Shown here one piece after another: positions 24,975 through 33,211 of a stretch of 64,000 nucleotides of DNA (the stretch's first letter is position 1; the number at the start of each line of letters is the position of its first letter). Origin of the DNA: an uncultured Anaerofilum sp. (GTDB lineage Bacteria > Bacillota > Clostridia > Oscillospirales > Ruminococcaceae); contig CALWZD010000079.1 in the NCBI GenBank assembly GCA_944385945.1, forward strand, positions 17,078-81,077, given 5' to 3'. The notes under the pieces are model-generated. The model was given only the letters and a program-made list of their open reading frames with translations. It was not told where the DNA came from and ran no database searches. The position numbers and the translations under genes were made by a program.

Positions 24975-25817
24975 TTATTTTGGACGATGCCCTGTGGTCG
25001 GGCGGTCGGCTGCAACTTTTGGATGATGTCGATGCGGTTTCGACCGTTGACGTCCACGCTGTTGCCAGTAGATCTCACGCAGCCCCAGCAGTTGGAGTTG
25101 TGGCTCATATTCTGCCTTGCAGCGCAGCAAGGGCAGGATGTGCCGTGCATGACCGCCGGTAAGCACAACAGTAGGCGTTTCGCCCAGTTCGTCTGCCAAC
25201 CGTTGCACAATGCCCTCGATGGCACCGGCTGTGCCGTACAGCGCACCGTATTGCATACAGGATACCGTATCGGTGCCGATGACCCCTGTCGGCTGTTCGA
25301 ATGTGATAGCAGGCAGTTGGGCAGCACGGGCAGTAAGAGCATCTACCGAAAGCCGCAGCCCCGGCAAAATCATTCCACCGCAAAATGCCCCCTCTTTATC
25401 CAGTACCGAAAGTGTAGTCGCAGTTCCAAGGTCGAACACCGCAAGTGGCGGTTGCCAACGGTTCAATGCTGCAACACAATCGACGATGCGGTCGGTACCA
25501 AGGTTAGAGGTGTCGTAACCTTTGATTTTCAAAAAGTTTTGGTTGGACTTATCCACTACAAGCGGTGTTTTTTTGGTGAGCATTTGTACCGCACGACAAA
25601 CAACGCTGGTAAGCGACGGTACGACCGATGCCATCACACAGCCCTCGATCCGATGCAGAGAAACCGATTTTCCTCCCAGTAGGCGACGCAGTTTTTCGGC
25701 ACATTCACCGGGGGTCAAGGTGCGATCACTGGGCATACGGCACAAAAACCGCAACGAATTTCCACAAAAACCGCCGATGGCAATGGTGGTGTTTCCGATG
25801 TCGATGGTAAGCAGCAT
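24975..25817 (-). CDS. coaX: Type III pantothenate kinase CoaX
   Basis: Encodes 280 residues of the ASKHA-fold type III kinase, which phosphorylates pantothenate as the first step of CoA synthesis. Motifs: D-I-G-N-T-T near residue 6, the pantothenate/metal segment N-L-G-T-D-R-I-V-D near 105, and D-L-G-T-A-T-T near 127. The last 25 or so residues are a His/Arg/Lys/Pro-rich tail not expected in the usual 255-260 residue enzyme. GGGGGG upstream serves as ribosome site. It follows the S-component gene by 16 bases. Confidence 0.93.
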   Translation of the reverse strand: MLLTIDIGNTTIAIGGFCGNSLRFLCRMPSDRTLTPGECAEKLRRLLGGKSVSLHRIEGCVMASVVPSLTSVVCRAVQMLTKKTPLVVDKSNQNFLKIKGYDTSNLGTDRIVDCVAALNRWQPPLAVFDLGTATTLSVLDKEGAFCGGMILPGLRLSVDALTARAAQLPAITFEQPTGVIGTDTVSCMQYGALYGTAGAIEGIVQRLADELGETPTVVLTGGHARHILPLLRCKAEYEPQLQLLGLREIYWQQRGRQRSKPHRHHPKVAADRPTTGHRPK

Positions 25818-25833
25818 TGAAACAAGCCCCCCT

Positions 25834-26490
25834 TTATGCCGATTGCTTTACGATTTTGGAAAGGGGAAGATACAAGGCAGGTACCAGCACCACCGCTGCG
25901 ATTGCTTCGGGGACACCGTTTGCCAATACGATACCGCCAATAAAGGCAAACAGAGCATCGACAGGAATGTTGTTTGCAGCCGAATAGGCGTTGCCGAACA
26001 AAATACCGATCATGCCCATCACCAGTCCGGTGTTGGTGAATGCTCCCACGGCTGCTGCGATTCCTGCCGAAGCGATCTGAAACGTCTTGTTTGGCGTTTT
26101 GGAAAGATTACACAAAAAGCGGAAAACGAACCAAGGCAGAACGCCCACCAGAATGCGGGGAACGAAACAGATGACCAATGCAAGCGGGCTGCCGTAATTT
26201 TCGCCCGGCATGGGAATAAACGGTGAAAATACAAAGGAAGAAAGATTGGGAATCAAGGTGTTTTTCAGCAAACTGGAAAAACCGAACACACCGCCCAAAA
26301 ATGCACCCTTTTTTGGCCCTAAAAGCAGTGATGCAATAATCACCGGCACGTGCAGAATGGTCGCCTTGATGATAGGCAGGTCGATCATGCCGATGGGGGT
26401 GAATGCCAACACGAAAATGATGGCGGTAAAGAGTGACAAAAGCACAAGGTCTTGCGTTTTTTGTCGGCGATGGATGTTCGAATAATTCAT
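25834..26490 (-). CDS. ECF transporter S component, probably for pantothenate
   Basis: A 218-residue membrane protein with about six hydrophobic segments and no ATPase domain. The start Q-D-L-V-L-L-S-L-F-T-A-I-I-F and the G-P-K-K-G-A-F-L-G-G-V-F-G segment near 75-87 are typical of S components of energy-coupling-factor vitamin transporters. Placement directly before coaX and divergent from coaBC makes pantothenate the likely substrate (PanT-like), by inference. AGGAGG before ATG 26490 fixes the start. The shared EcfA/EcfT module is not in the window. Confidence 0.82.
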   Translation of the reverse strand: MNYSNIHRRQKTQDLVLLSLFTAIIFVLAFTPIGMIDLPIIKATILHVPVIIASLLLGPKKGAFLGGVFGFSSLLKNTLIPNLSSFVFSPFIPMPGENYGSPLALVICFVPRILVGVLPWFVFRFLCNLSKTPNKTFQIASAGIAAAVGAFTNTGLVMGMIGILFGNAYSAANNIPVDALFAFIGGIVLANGVPEAIAAVVLVPALYLPLSKIVKQSA

Positions 26491-26617
26491 AATAATACCT
26501 CCTGCTGCTGTTCCTTCTCTTTTTGGGATACAGCGCATTTTATTTTGTGGTCTTTCGGGAAAGCTCGCCTGCCGTCTTTTCCAAAAAGTACAGCGACGAT
26601 GCCGAACGACCACAGTT

Positions 26618-26646
26618 ATTATAATAAAAGTAGCTGCAAAACGCAA
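26618..26646 (-). promoter_or_regulatory. Sigma-A promoter for the S component-coaX unit
   Basis: On the minus strand TTGCGT (26641-26646) and TATAAT (26618-26623) are spaced by exactly 17 bases, about 130 bases before the start codon. The coaBC promoter lies on the opposite strand in the same gap. Confidence 0.75.
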
Positions 26647-26677
26647 TGCCACTGTGGAAAAAAATAAAAAGGTTTGG

Positions 26678-26683
26678 TATACT
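26678..26683 (+). promoter_or_regulatory. Extended -10 promoter for coaBC
   Basis: TATACT preceded by T-G-G forms an extended -10 element 33 bases before the coaBC ATG. The -35 region (TGTGGA) is weak. Confidence 0.55.
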
Positions 26684-26716
26684 AAAGGCAGAACTTTGTG
26701 AAAAGAGGGCTTGCTT

Positions 26717-27922
26717 ATGTTGAAGGGAAAAACGGTGCTGCTGGGCGTGACCGGTGGGATCGCTTGCTATAAATCCGCCAATCTGGCGTCTATGCTGGTG
26801 AAACAGGGGTGTAACGTTCACGTTTTGATGACCAAAAACGCCACCGAGTTCATCGGCCCCCACACTTTCGAATCGCTCACCGGCAATCGGGTGTCGGTCG
26901 ATACCTTCGACCGCAATTACCAGTTTCAGGTCGAACATATCTCGCTTGCCGATCAAGCAGATTTGGTTTTGGTCGCACCTGCTACTGCCAACGTGCTGGC
27001 AAAGCTGGCACACGGATTGGCAGATGATATGCTGACCACCACCATTTTGGCGTGTGACTGCCCCAAAATCGCTGCACCTGCTATGAATACCCGTATGTAC
27101 GAAAATCCCGTCACACAGGATAACCTGAAAACCTTGCGCCACTATGGGTGGGAGGTCATCGAGCCGGCAAGCGGTCGGCTTGCTTGCGGTGCGGTCGGCA
27201 AAGGGAAAATGCCCGAGCCGGAAGATCTGCTTGAAGCCGTGCTGCACACACTGGCGCATGAAAAGGATATGCAGGGATTGAATGTGTTGGTGACAGCCGG
27301 CCCCACGCAGGAAGCTCTCGATCCGGTGCGCTTTCTCACGAATCACTCCACCGGAAAAATGGGGTATGCCATCGCAAAGGCAGCGGCTGCCCGTGGCGCA
27401 CAGGTAACGTTGGTGTCGGGACCCGTGCAGCTGAAAAAGCCGCAGTATATGAATGTGGTGGATGTCGTTTCGGCACAGGATATGTTCGAGGCAGTGACCG
27501 CCCGCAGTGCGCAGCAGGATATTATCATCAAAGCGGCTGCCGTTGCCGACTATCGCCCTGCACAGTTTGCCACCGAAAAAATCAAGAAAACAGCCAATAC
27601 GCAAAACAGTTTGGAACTGACTTCTACACAGGATATTTTGGGTTGGTTGGGCGAACATAAACAGCAAGGACAGTTTTTGTGCGGATTTTCGATGGAAACC
27701 GAAAATATGCTGGAAAACTCCCGCAAAAAGCTGCAAAAAAAGAATCTGGATCTCATCGCTGCCAACAATCTAAAGCAGCCGGGGGCAGGATTTGCGGTGC
27801 CGACCAACCTGCTTACCCTCATTACAGCCGAAACCGAAACCGAGCTGCCACTGCTGACCAAAGAGCAGGCAGCCGACCGTTTGCTGGATGAAATTTTGCT
27901 GCTGCGAAACAGCAAAAAATGA
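26717..27922 (+). CDS. coaBC: Phosphopantothenoylcysteine decarboxylase / phosphopantothenate-cysteine ligase
   Basis: A bifunctional enzyme of 401 residues. The N-terminal flavin-dependent decarboxylase (about 1-185) has G-V-T-G-G-I-A-C-Y-K, the T-A-N-V-L-A-K-L-A-H-G-L-A-D-D segment and A-P-A-M-N-T-R-M. The C-terminal CoaB ligase (about 190-401) has T-A-G-P-T-Q-E-x-L-D-P-V-R and A-V-A-D-Y-R-P. Together they turn phosphopantothenate and cysteine into phosphopantetheine. ATG 26717 is preferred over the in-frame TTG at 26711. It complements coaX on the other strand. Confidence 0.95.
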   Translation: MLKGKTVLLGVTGGIACYKSANLASMLVKQGCNVHVLMTKNATEFIGPHTFESLTGNRVSVDTFDRNYQFQVEHISLADQADLVLVAPATANVLAKLAHGLADDMLTTTILACDCPKIAAPAMNTRMYENPVTQDNLKTLRHYGWEVIEPASGRLACGAVGKGKMPEPEDLLEAVLHTLAHEKDMQGLNVLVTAGPTQEALDPVRFLTNHSTGKMGYAIAKAAAARGAQVTLVSGPVQLKKPQYMNVVDVVSAQDMFEAVTARSAQQDIIIKAAAVADYRPAQFATEKIKKTANTQNSLELTSTQDILGWLGEHKQQGQFLCGFSMETENMLENSRKKLQKKNLDLIAANNLKQPGAGFAVPTNLLTLITAETETELPLLTKEQAADRLLDEILLLRNSKK

Positions 27923-27937
27923 TGGAAAACTTCGCCC

Positions 27938-27976
27938 GTTTTCACCGCACAAACGCCCCATAGATGTGCGGTGAAA
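27938..27976 (+). terminator. Palindrome after coaBC
   Basis: Arms 27938-27950 and 27964-27976 form a perfect 13-bp stem just past the coaBC stop. There is no T-run beyond it on the + strand, so termination may be inefficient. The pyr promoter begins eight bases later. Confidence 0.6.
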
Positions 27977-27983
27977 AATTGGG

Positions 27984-28012
27984 TTGACAAGCAGCCTATA
28001 CCATGATAAAAT
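27984..28012 (+). promoter_or_regulatory. Sigma-A promoter of the pyr operon
   Basis: TTGACA (27984-27989), a 17-base spacer and TAAAAT (28007-28012) with a T-G-A extended -10. This is close to the ideal consensus, and initiation would fall near 28019, giving a leader of about 190 bases before pyrB. Confidence 0.88.
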
Positions 28013-28047
28013 AATATGAAATTTATCGAAGAAAGGAGAACAATGGG

Positions 28048-28134
28048 ATGTTGAAACAGGCGAAAATGTACATTGGTTCTTCTTTCGGTTTTGCAGTTTG
28101 CAAGGGGCATTTTGTCCCGTTTTTTGTGTTTTAA
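28048..28134 (+). CDS. Candidate pyr leader peptide (attenuator ORF)
   Basis: A 28-codon frame starts at ATG 28048, about nine bases after AAGGAG (28033-28038), and stops at TAA 28132-28134. The stop overlaps the first bases of the terminator hairpin. Its 3' half is T-rich (28110-28132) and ends F-V-P-F-F-V-F. This is the arrangement of the enterobacterial pyrBI leader, where coupled translation during UTP-limited transcription blocks termination. An earlier ATG at 28043 gives only three codons. The peptide itself probably has no function; the act of translating it would be the signal. No PyrR-binding consensus was recognised. Confidence 0.65.
   Translation: MLKQAKMYIGSSFGFAVCKGHFVPFFVF
28104..28119 (+). 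promoter_or_regulatory. Candidate transcription pause hairpin in the pyr leader
   Basis: A short GGGG/TCCC stem (28104-28107 with 28115-28118, one G-U pair) is followed by a run of T after base 28119. A weak hairpin plus U-run upstream of the terminator matches the UTP-sensitive pause site of pyrBI leaders. Confidence 0.4.
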
Positions 28135-28163
28135 CTTTTCCTTTCGGGGAAAAGTTTTTTTTT
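28133..28163 (+). terminator. Intrinsic terminator (attenuator) upstream of pyrB
   Basis: Arms 28133-28141 and 28148-28156 form a 9-bp stem followed by a T-run through 28163. It lies between the promoter and pyrB, so it must be conditionally read through for the operon to be expressed. Confidence 0.88.
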
Positions 28164-28209
28164 GCCCAAAAGGATTTTGGAAAGGCTTGTTACAAAAGGA
28201 GTGTGCTTT

Positions 28210-29280
28210 ATGCTGAAAACCCATTCTTTGATCGAACCGCAGGATTTGTCGGTGGAGGAGATCGACCATCTGTTTGCTCTTGCCGACGACATCAAAAATC
28301 GTCCGCAGCTGTATGTCAACGCTTGTGCAGGTAAGCTGATGGGGACCTTGTTTTACGAGCCCAGTACACGCACCCGTCTGTCGTTCGAATCGGCAATGAA
28401 CCGATTGGGAGGCAGAGTGGTCGGCTTCTCCGACCCTGCTTCCTCCAGTGCGACCAAGGGAGAAACCGTCGCCGACACGGCACGTATGGTCAGTGCATAC
28501 GCCGACATCATCGTAATGCGTCACCCGTGGGAGGGCGCACCCAAAGTTGCCAGCCTGTACAGCGACATTCCGGTCATCAATGCAGGGGACGGCGGTCACA
28601 ATCACCCCACCCAGACCCTCACCGACCTGTACACTTTCCACACCGTATTCGGTCGTACCTGCGATTTGAACATTGCGCTGTGTGGCGACTTGAAGTTTGG
28701 TCGCACCGTCCACAGCCTGATTTTGGCAATGAGCCGGTATAAGAATGTGTCGTTCAGCCTTATCAGCCCCAAAGAACTGCGCCTGCCCGACTACCTGCTC
28801 GACTTTATGAAAGAAAAGCAGATCCCCTATAAAGAGGTAGAGAAAATCGAGGATGCCATTGCCGAGTGCGATGTTTTGTATATGACCCGCATTCAGCAGG
28901 AGCGATTCTCGGACAAAGACGAATACGAACGTTTGAAAGATTGCTACGAGCTGGATACCGAAAAAATGAAACTGGCAAAGCAGGATATGATCGTGATGCA
29001 TCCGCTGCCACGTGTTAAGGAAATCAGCACCGAGGTCGACTACGACCCCCGTGCAAAATATTTCCGTCAGGCACGATACGGAATGTTTATCCGCATGGCA
29101 CTCATTCTGGAACTGCTCGAGGGGGGCTATCAGCCCAAAAATACTCGTTTGGTTCCCACCGAGCGCAAATGCAGCAATCCCCGTTGTATCTGCAACCATC
29201 AGGATGAACCGCAGCAGATGCTGAAGATCGGCGAGGGAGTTTATCGCTGCCTGTACTGCGACCACACCGAAAAGGATTGA
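28210..29280 (+). CDS. pyrB: Aspartate carbamoyltransferase with a C-terminal PyrI-like zinc module
   Basis: Encodes 356 residues. Residues 1-310 are the catalytic chain, with the carbamoyl-phosphate motif S52-T-R-T-R56, H-P-T-Q-T-L-T-D-L near 135 and H-P-L-P-R-V near 265. A 45-residue extension follows, with C321-x4-C326 and C347-x2-C350. This is the same Cys spacing type as the zinc domain of the regulatory chain PyrI, but the nucleotide-binding domain of PyrI is absent. The enzyme makes carbamoyl-aspartate, the committed step of pyrimidine synthesis. AAAGGAG eight bases before ATG 28210 decides the start. No separate pyrI is present in the operon. Confidence 0.93.
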   Translation: MLKTHSLIEPQDLSVEEIDHLFALADDIKNRPQLYVNACAGKLMGTLFYEPSTRTRLSFESAMNRLGGRVVGFSDPASSSATKGETVADTARMVSAYADIIVMRHPWEGAPKVASLYSDIPVINAGDGGHNHPTQTLTDLYTFHTVFGRTCDLNIALCGDLKFGRTVHSLILAMSRYKNVSFSLISPKELRLPDYLLDFMKEKQIPYKEVEKIEDAIAECDVLYMTRIQQERFSDKDEYERLKDCYELDTEKMKLAKQDMIVMHPLPRVKEISTEVDYDPRAKYFRQARYGMFIRMALILELLEGGYQPKNTRLVPTERKCSNPRCICNHQDEPQQMLKIGEGVYRCLYCDHTEKD

Positions 29281-29296
29281 TAGGAGGAACGCTGTT

Positions 29297-30472
29297 ATGT
29301 TATTGAAAAATGCAATGTTAGCCGACGGCACTCCTGCCGATTTGTGGCTGTACGAGGGAAAGATCCGTGCCATCGGGCAAAATCTGCCTGCAAACGGGGA
29401 CGAGGTGATCGACCTGCAAGGGCGCACGGTATTGCCCGGGTTTGTCGACCTGCACTGTCACTGGCGTACCCCCGGTTTTGAGTATAAGGAAGATTTGCAA
29501 ACAGGTTCCCGTTCGGCTGCTGCCGGTGGATACACCTATTTGAATCTGATGCCCAACACCAAACCCGTCTGCTCGAGTGCCGAGCAAGCCCGTGATATTC
29601 AACGGAGAGTAAAAGAGATCAGTCTGTGCGAGGCAAACCAGACGGTGAGCATCACCGAAAATTTCGACGGCACCAGTGTGCAGCGTTTGCTCGATTTGCC
29701 CGATGATGTCAAATTCATCACCGAGGACGGTAAAGGTGTGCAAAACAATGCTGTCATGGCAAAAGCGTTTGCCATCTGCCGTGAAAAAGGCGTCGTACTG
29801 ATGAGCCATGCCGAGGATATGGAGATCTCGCCGTGGGATTACCGCCTTGCAGAAAATATCGAAACCGTGCGCAATATCCACCTCAGCGAGTATTATGGCA
29901 CTCGTTTGCACCTGTGCCATGTAAGCACCAAAGAAGCCATTCTTGCTATCAGCGAGGCAAAACAAAAGGGCTTGCCTGTCACCTGCGAGGTGACACCGCA
30001 CCACCTGTGGTTCCACGATTTGGAGTATAAGGTCAATCCGCCCATCCGCCAGCAAGCCGATGTAGAGGCGTTGGTGGCTGCCATCAAGGCGGGCTATGTG
30101 GACGCCATCGCTACCGACCACGCACCCCATTCTGCCGAGGATAAGCAAAAAGGCATGGCAGGTATGGTGGGCAGCGAAACGGCTTTCGGTGTTTGCTACA
30201 CCAAGCTGTGTCTGCAAGAGGGCGTATCGCTGCAAATGTTGAGCGATTTGATGAGCTATTACCCTGCCTGCATCATGGGGCTGGAGAATAAGGGACAGAT
30301 AAAAGTCGGCTGGGATGCCGATTTGACAGTGGTGGATTTGGAGCATCCGTATACTGTCGACCCTGACACTTTCCTCAGCAAAAGCCGTAACACTCCTTTC
30401 GCCGGCGAAACGCTGTACGGTAAAGTTTGTATGACCTTGAAAGGTGGAAAAATCACCTTCCAAGCCGAGTAA
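29297..30472 (+). CDS. pyrC: Dihydroorotase PyrC
   Basis: A 391-residue amidohydrolase that closes carbamoyl-aspartate to dihydroorotate. The metal site D-L-H-C-H-W-R-T-P-G-F-E-Y-K-E sits near residues 52-66 (the usual form is D-x-H-x-H-x-R-x-P-G), with N-L-M-P-N-T-K-P near 90 and D-H-A-P-H near 275. AGGAGG precedes the ATG by a short spacer and the gap after pyrB is 16 bases. The following 180 bases before pyrF contain an imperfect hairpin (about 30497-30530) and a promoter. Confidence 0.94.
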   Translation: MLLKNAMLADGTPADLWLYEGKIRAIGQNLPANGDEVIDLQGRTVLPGFVDLHCHWRTPGFEYKEDLQTGSRSAAAGGYTYLNLMPNTKPVCSSAEQARDIQRRVKEISLCEANQTVSITENFDGTSVQRLLDLPDDVKFITEDGKGVQNNAVMAKAFAICREKGVVLMSHAEDMEISPWDYRLAENIETVRNIHLSEYYGTRLHLCHVSTKEAILAISEAKQKGLPVTCEVTPHHLWFHDLEYKVNPPIRQQADVEALVAAIKAGYVDAIATDHAPHSAEDKQKGMAGMVGSETAFGVCYTKLCLQEGVSLQMLSDLMSYYPACIMGLENKGQIKVGWDADLTVVDLEHPYTVDPDTFLSKSRNTPFAGETLYGKVCMTLKGGKITFQAE

Positions 30473-30565
30473 AAGCCCTGTTGGGCAAAATCACCGATTT
30501 CCGACGCAGGGAATCGTGCTGATTTGGCGTGAAAAAAAGAGAAACTGTATCATTATTCCGTAAAA

Positions 30566-30576
30566 TATGGTATAAT
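30566..30576 (+). promoter_or_regulatory. Internal extended -10 promoter before pyrF
   Basis: T-G-G followed by TATAAT at 30571-30576 in an AT-rich stretch of the pyrC-pyrF gap. The -35 region is poor (TATCAT near 30548). It may express pyrF-K-D-E-carAB independently of the attenuator ahead of pyrB. Confidence 0.6.
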
Positions 30577-30652
30577 GGGATAAATATACAAGATATTATA
30601 AAAATATTCACTATTTTATTGAAAATATTCAAAATAGATGGAGGACACCGCT

Positions 30653-31519
30653 ATGACCAATATGGATAAACTGTTCGACGCTGTTGCCAGCCGTGGCCCT
30701 GTTTGTGTGGGTCTGGACACCGACTTCGGCTATCTGCCCGCCGATTTTGTAAAATCCGAGCTGACCGCAGGCGAAAACATCGTGCGCTTCAACAAAGCGA
30801 TCTTGGAAGCAACCAAAGCACAGGCAGGCTGCTATAAAGTACAGGTCGCTTACTACGAGTGTCTGGGCATGGACGGTATGCGGGCATATGCCGAAACACT
30901 GCGCATGGTGCGTGAAGCAGGCATTCCGGTAATTGCCGACATCAAACGTGGCGACATCGCAAAAACCGCTGAAATGTATGCAAAAGCACACTTCGAGGGT
31001 GACTTTGAAGCAGACTATATCACACTGGCACCCTATATGGGCATGGATTCCATCAACCCCTACATGAGCTATGTAAAGGAAAAGGGCAAGGGTCTGTTCG
31101 TACTGGTACGCACCTCCAACCCCGGCGCAAAAGATTTTGAATACGAAAAATTGGCAGACGGTCGCCATGTCTACGATCTGGTAGGCGATAAACTCAGCGC
31201 ATTGGGCAAAGAGTGCATCGGTGAGCGGGGTTATTCCAGCGTTGGTATGGTCATCGGCGGGACCCACATCGAGGAGGCTTCCGAAATCCGTGCAAAATAC
31301 AAAGACAGCTTCTTCCTCATCCCCGGCTACGGCGCACAGGGCGGTACTGCGACTGACATCGCTCAGTACCTGACCAACGGCAACGGCGGTGTGGTAAACT
31401 CCAGCCGTGGTGTGCTGTTGGCATACAAAAAGCAGGAGGGTGTAAAGTTCGACGAGGCTGCTTACAATGAATGCGTAAACATGAGAGGAGCGATCGCTGA
31501 TGCGTGCAGTAAACTGTGA
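30653..31519 (+). CDS. pyrF: Orotidine 5'-phosphate decarboxylase PyrF
   Basis: A 288-residue enzyme of the longer OMP decarboxylase subfamily, converting OMP to UMP. The catalytic D96-I-K98-R-G-D101-I motif is intact, and L-I-P-G-Y-G-A-Q-G-G near 220 forms the phosphate loop. ATG 30653, eight bases after GGAGG (30640-30644), is preferred to the ATG at 30638. The 3' end overlaps the pyrK start by 20 bases. Confidence 0.94.
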   Translation: MTNMDKLFDAVASRGPVCVGLDTDFGYLPADFVKSELTAGENIVRFNKAILEATKAQAGCYKVQVAYYECLGMDGMRAYAETLRMVREAGIPVIADIKRGDIAKTAEMYAKAHFEGDFEADYITLAPYMGMDSINPYMSYVKEKGKGLFVLVRTSNPGAKDFEYEKLADGRHVYDLVGDKLSALGKECIGERGYSSVGMVIGGTHIEEASEIRAKYKDSFFLIPGYGAQGGTATDIAQYLTNGNGGVVNSSRGVLLAYKKQEGVKFDEAAYNECVNMRGAIADACSKL

Positions 31520-32267
31520 TTGCAAAGTTCTGGAAAATATCCGTCTGAACGACACCATCTGTATGCTGAAGGCAGAGTGGACGGATCAAGAACACGCACC
31601 CAAAGCAGGACAGTTCTATATGCTGCGCTGCTGGCGACAGGACGAAGCACCCTTGCTGTCCCGTCCCATCAGCGTACACGAATGGGACGAGGCTGCAAAT
31701 ACGGTTACCTTTTTGTACGAAGTGCGTGGCGAGGGTACCCAAAAGATCGCTGCACTCAAAGCAGGCGAATTGCTCAACCTGACCGGTCCTGCCGGTAACG
31801 GCTGGCCCGTAGACCAGTTGTTGGGCAAAAAGGTCGCACTGGTGGGCGGTGGTATCGGTACCGCTCCGCTGTATCAGCTGGCAAAAGAACTGGCAGCCAA
31901 AGGCGAAAAGCCCAGCTACTTCGCAGGTTTCCGTGATGAACCCTACCGTATGGAGGCATTCGAGCCGTTCTGTGCTTGCACTGCACTGGCGACCGACAGC
32001 GGACGCTTCGGCTATCATGGACTGGTGACCGAGCTGTTCGATGCAAAGGAATACGACGTCATCTGCTGCTGTGGCCCCACCCCCATGATGAAAGCTGTTA
32101 CAAAACTGGCACTCGAAGCAGGTACCGAGATTTTGGTCAGCCTCGAAAACAAGATGGCTTGTGGCATCGGTGCCTGCTTGGGCTGCACCTGTCACACCAA
32201 AAAAAGCGGAGCCATCAGCGTATGTAAACAAGGTCCCGTGCTGAAAGGAGAGGACGTCTATGGCTGA
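31500..32267 (+). CDS. pyrK: Dihydroorotate dehydrogenase electron-transfer subunit PyrK
   Basis: A 255-residue FAD and [2Fe-2S] protein that passes electrons from PyrD to NAD+. The flavin motif R55-P-I-S58, the G-G-G-I-G-T-A-P loop near 116-123 and the iron-sulfur ligands C221-x4-C226-x2-C229-x12-C242 are all visible. AGGAG lies inside the end of pyrF, and both ends overlap neighbours, indicating tight translational coupling with pyrF and pyrD. Confidence 0.95.
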   Translation: MRAVNCDCKVLENIRLNDTICMLKAEWTDQEHAPKAGQFYMLRCWRQDEAPLLSRPISVHEWDEAANTVTFLYEVRGEGTQKIAALKAGELLNLTGPAGNGWPVDQLLGKKVALVGGGIGTAPLYQLAKELAAKGEKPSYFAGFRDEPYRMEAFEPFCACTALATDSGRFGYHGLVTELFDAKEYDVICCCGPTPMMKAVTKLALEAGTEILVSLENKMACGIGACLGCTCHTKKSGAISVCKQGPVLKGEDVYG

Positions 32268-33165
32268 TTTGCGTGTAAATCTGTTGGGCAAAACATTGAA
32301 CGGCCCTGTCATCGGCGCATCCGGTACCTATGGCTACGGTGTAGAATATGCCGATATGGTCGAACTGGCAAAACTGGGCGGTGTTTGCAGCAAGGGTCTG
32401 ACACTCAACGGCAAGCCCGGCAACGAGGGCGAACGCCTGTGGGAAACCCCGTCGGGCTTGATTAACTCCATCGGTCTGCAAAACCCCGGTGTACAGCACT
32501 TCATCGACCACGAACTGCCTGAGATGCAGACGATGGGAACTGCCATCTTTGCAAACCTCGGCGGTGGCTGCATCGAAGACTACGAGGAAGGCACCCGTAT
32601 GCTGAATGCAACGGCGGTCGACTTCATCGAACTGAACATCTCCTGCCCCAATGTAAAGCATGGCGGTATCGCTTACGGCGTCAAAGCCGAAAGCGCAAAA
32701 GAAGTGGTAAGCCGTGTGAAAGCGGTCTGCCAAAAACCCCTGATCGTAAAGCTCAGCCCCAATGCTGAAAACATCTCGGAAATGGCAGCCGCTTGCGTGG
32801 AAGCCGGTGCTGATGCGCTTAGCCTTGTGAACACCTTCCAAGCAATGGCAATCGACCTGGAAGCCCGAAAACCCGTATTCAAAAACGTATACGCAGGTCT
32901 GTCCGGTCCCGCTATCCGTCCTATTGCACTGCGTATGGTGCATCAGGTGTGCAAGACGGTACAGGTTCCCGTCATCGGATTGGGCGGCATCGCCACCGGT
33001 CGGGATGCGCTCGAGTTCATCATGGCAGGTGCGACCGCCGTACAGGTGGGCACCGCAAACTTCGCAGACCCCAAAGCCTGCACCCGCATCACCGACGAAA
33101 TGGCAGCATGGATGGATAAAAACGGCGTGAAAACGCTGGACGAGATTCGTGGCTGCTGCCTGTAA
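32260..33165 (+). CDS. pyrD: Dihydroorotate dehydrogenase PyrD, class 1B catalytic subunit
   Basis: A 301-residue FMN enzyme. The class 1 catalytic cysteine is C129 in N-I-S-C-P-N-V-K. G-L-G-G-I-A-T-G-R-D-A-L-E-F-I near 245 is the FMN phosphate site. Adjacent pyrK shows that it is the NAD+-linked heterotetrameric form. It overlaps pyrK by eight bases. Confidence 0.95.
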   Translation: MADLRVNLLGKTLNGPVIGASGTYGYGVEYADMVELAKLGGVCSKGLTLNGKPGNEGERLWETPSGLINSIGLQNPGVQHFIDHELPEMQTMGTAIFANLGGGCIEDYEEGTRMLNATAVDFIELNISCPNVKHGGIAYGVKAESAKEVVSRVKAVCQKPLIVKLSPNAENISEMAAACVEAGADALSLVNTFQAMAIDLEARKPVFKNVYAGLSGPAIRPIALRMVHQVCKTVQVPVIGLGGIATGRDALEFIMAGATAVQVGTANFADPKACTRITDEMAAWMDKNGVKTLDEIRGCCL

Positions 33166-33211
33166 AAAGATTTATAAATTACTGTTGTTGAGATAGAAGG
33201 AGGATATTTCC

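Noticed and set aside
28019-28209. PyrR-controlled attenuator
   Set aside because: I looked for the CAGAGAGG-type PyrR binding loop and an antiterminator of the Bacillus kind and did not find them; the leader peptide arrangement fits better.
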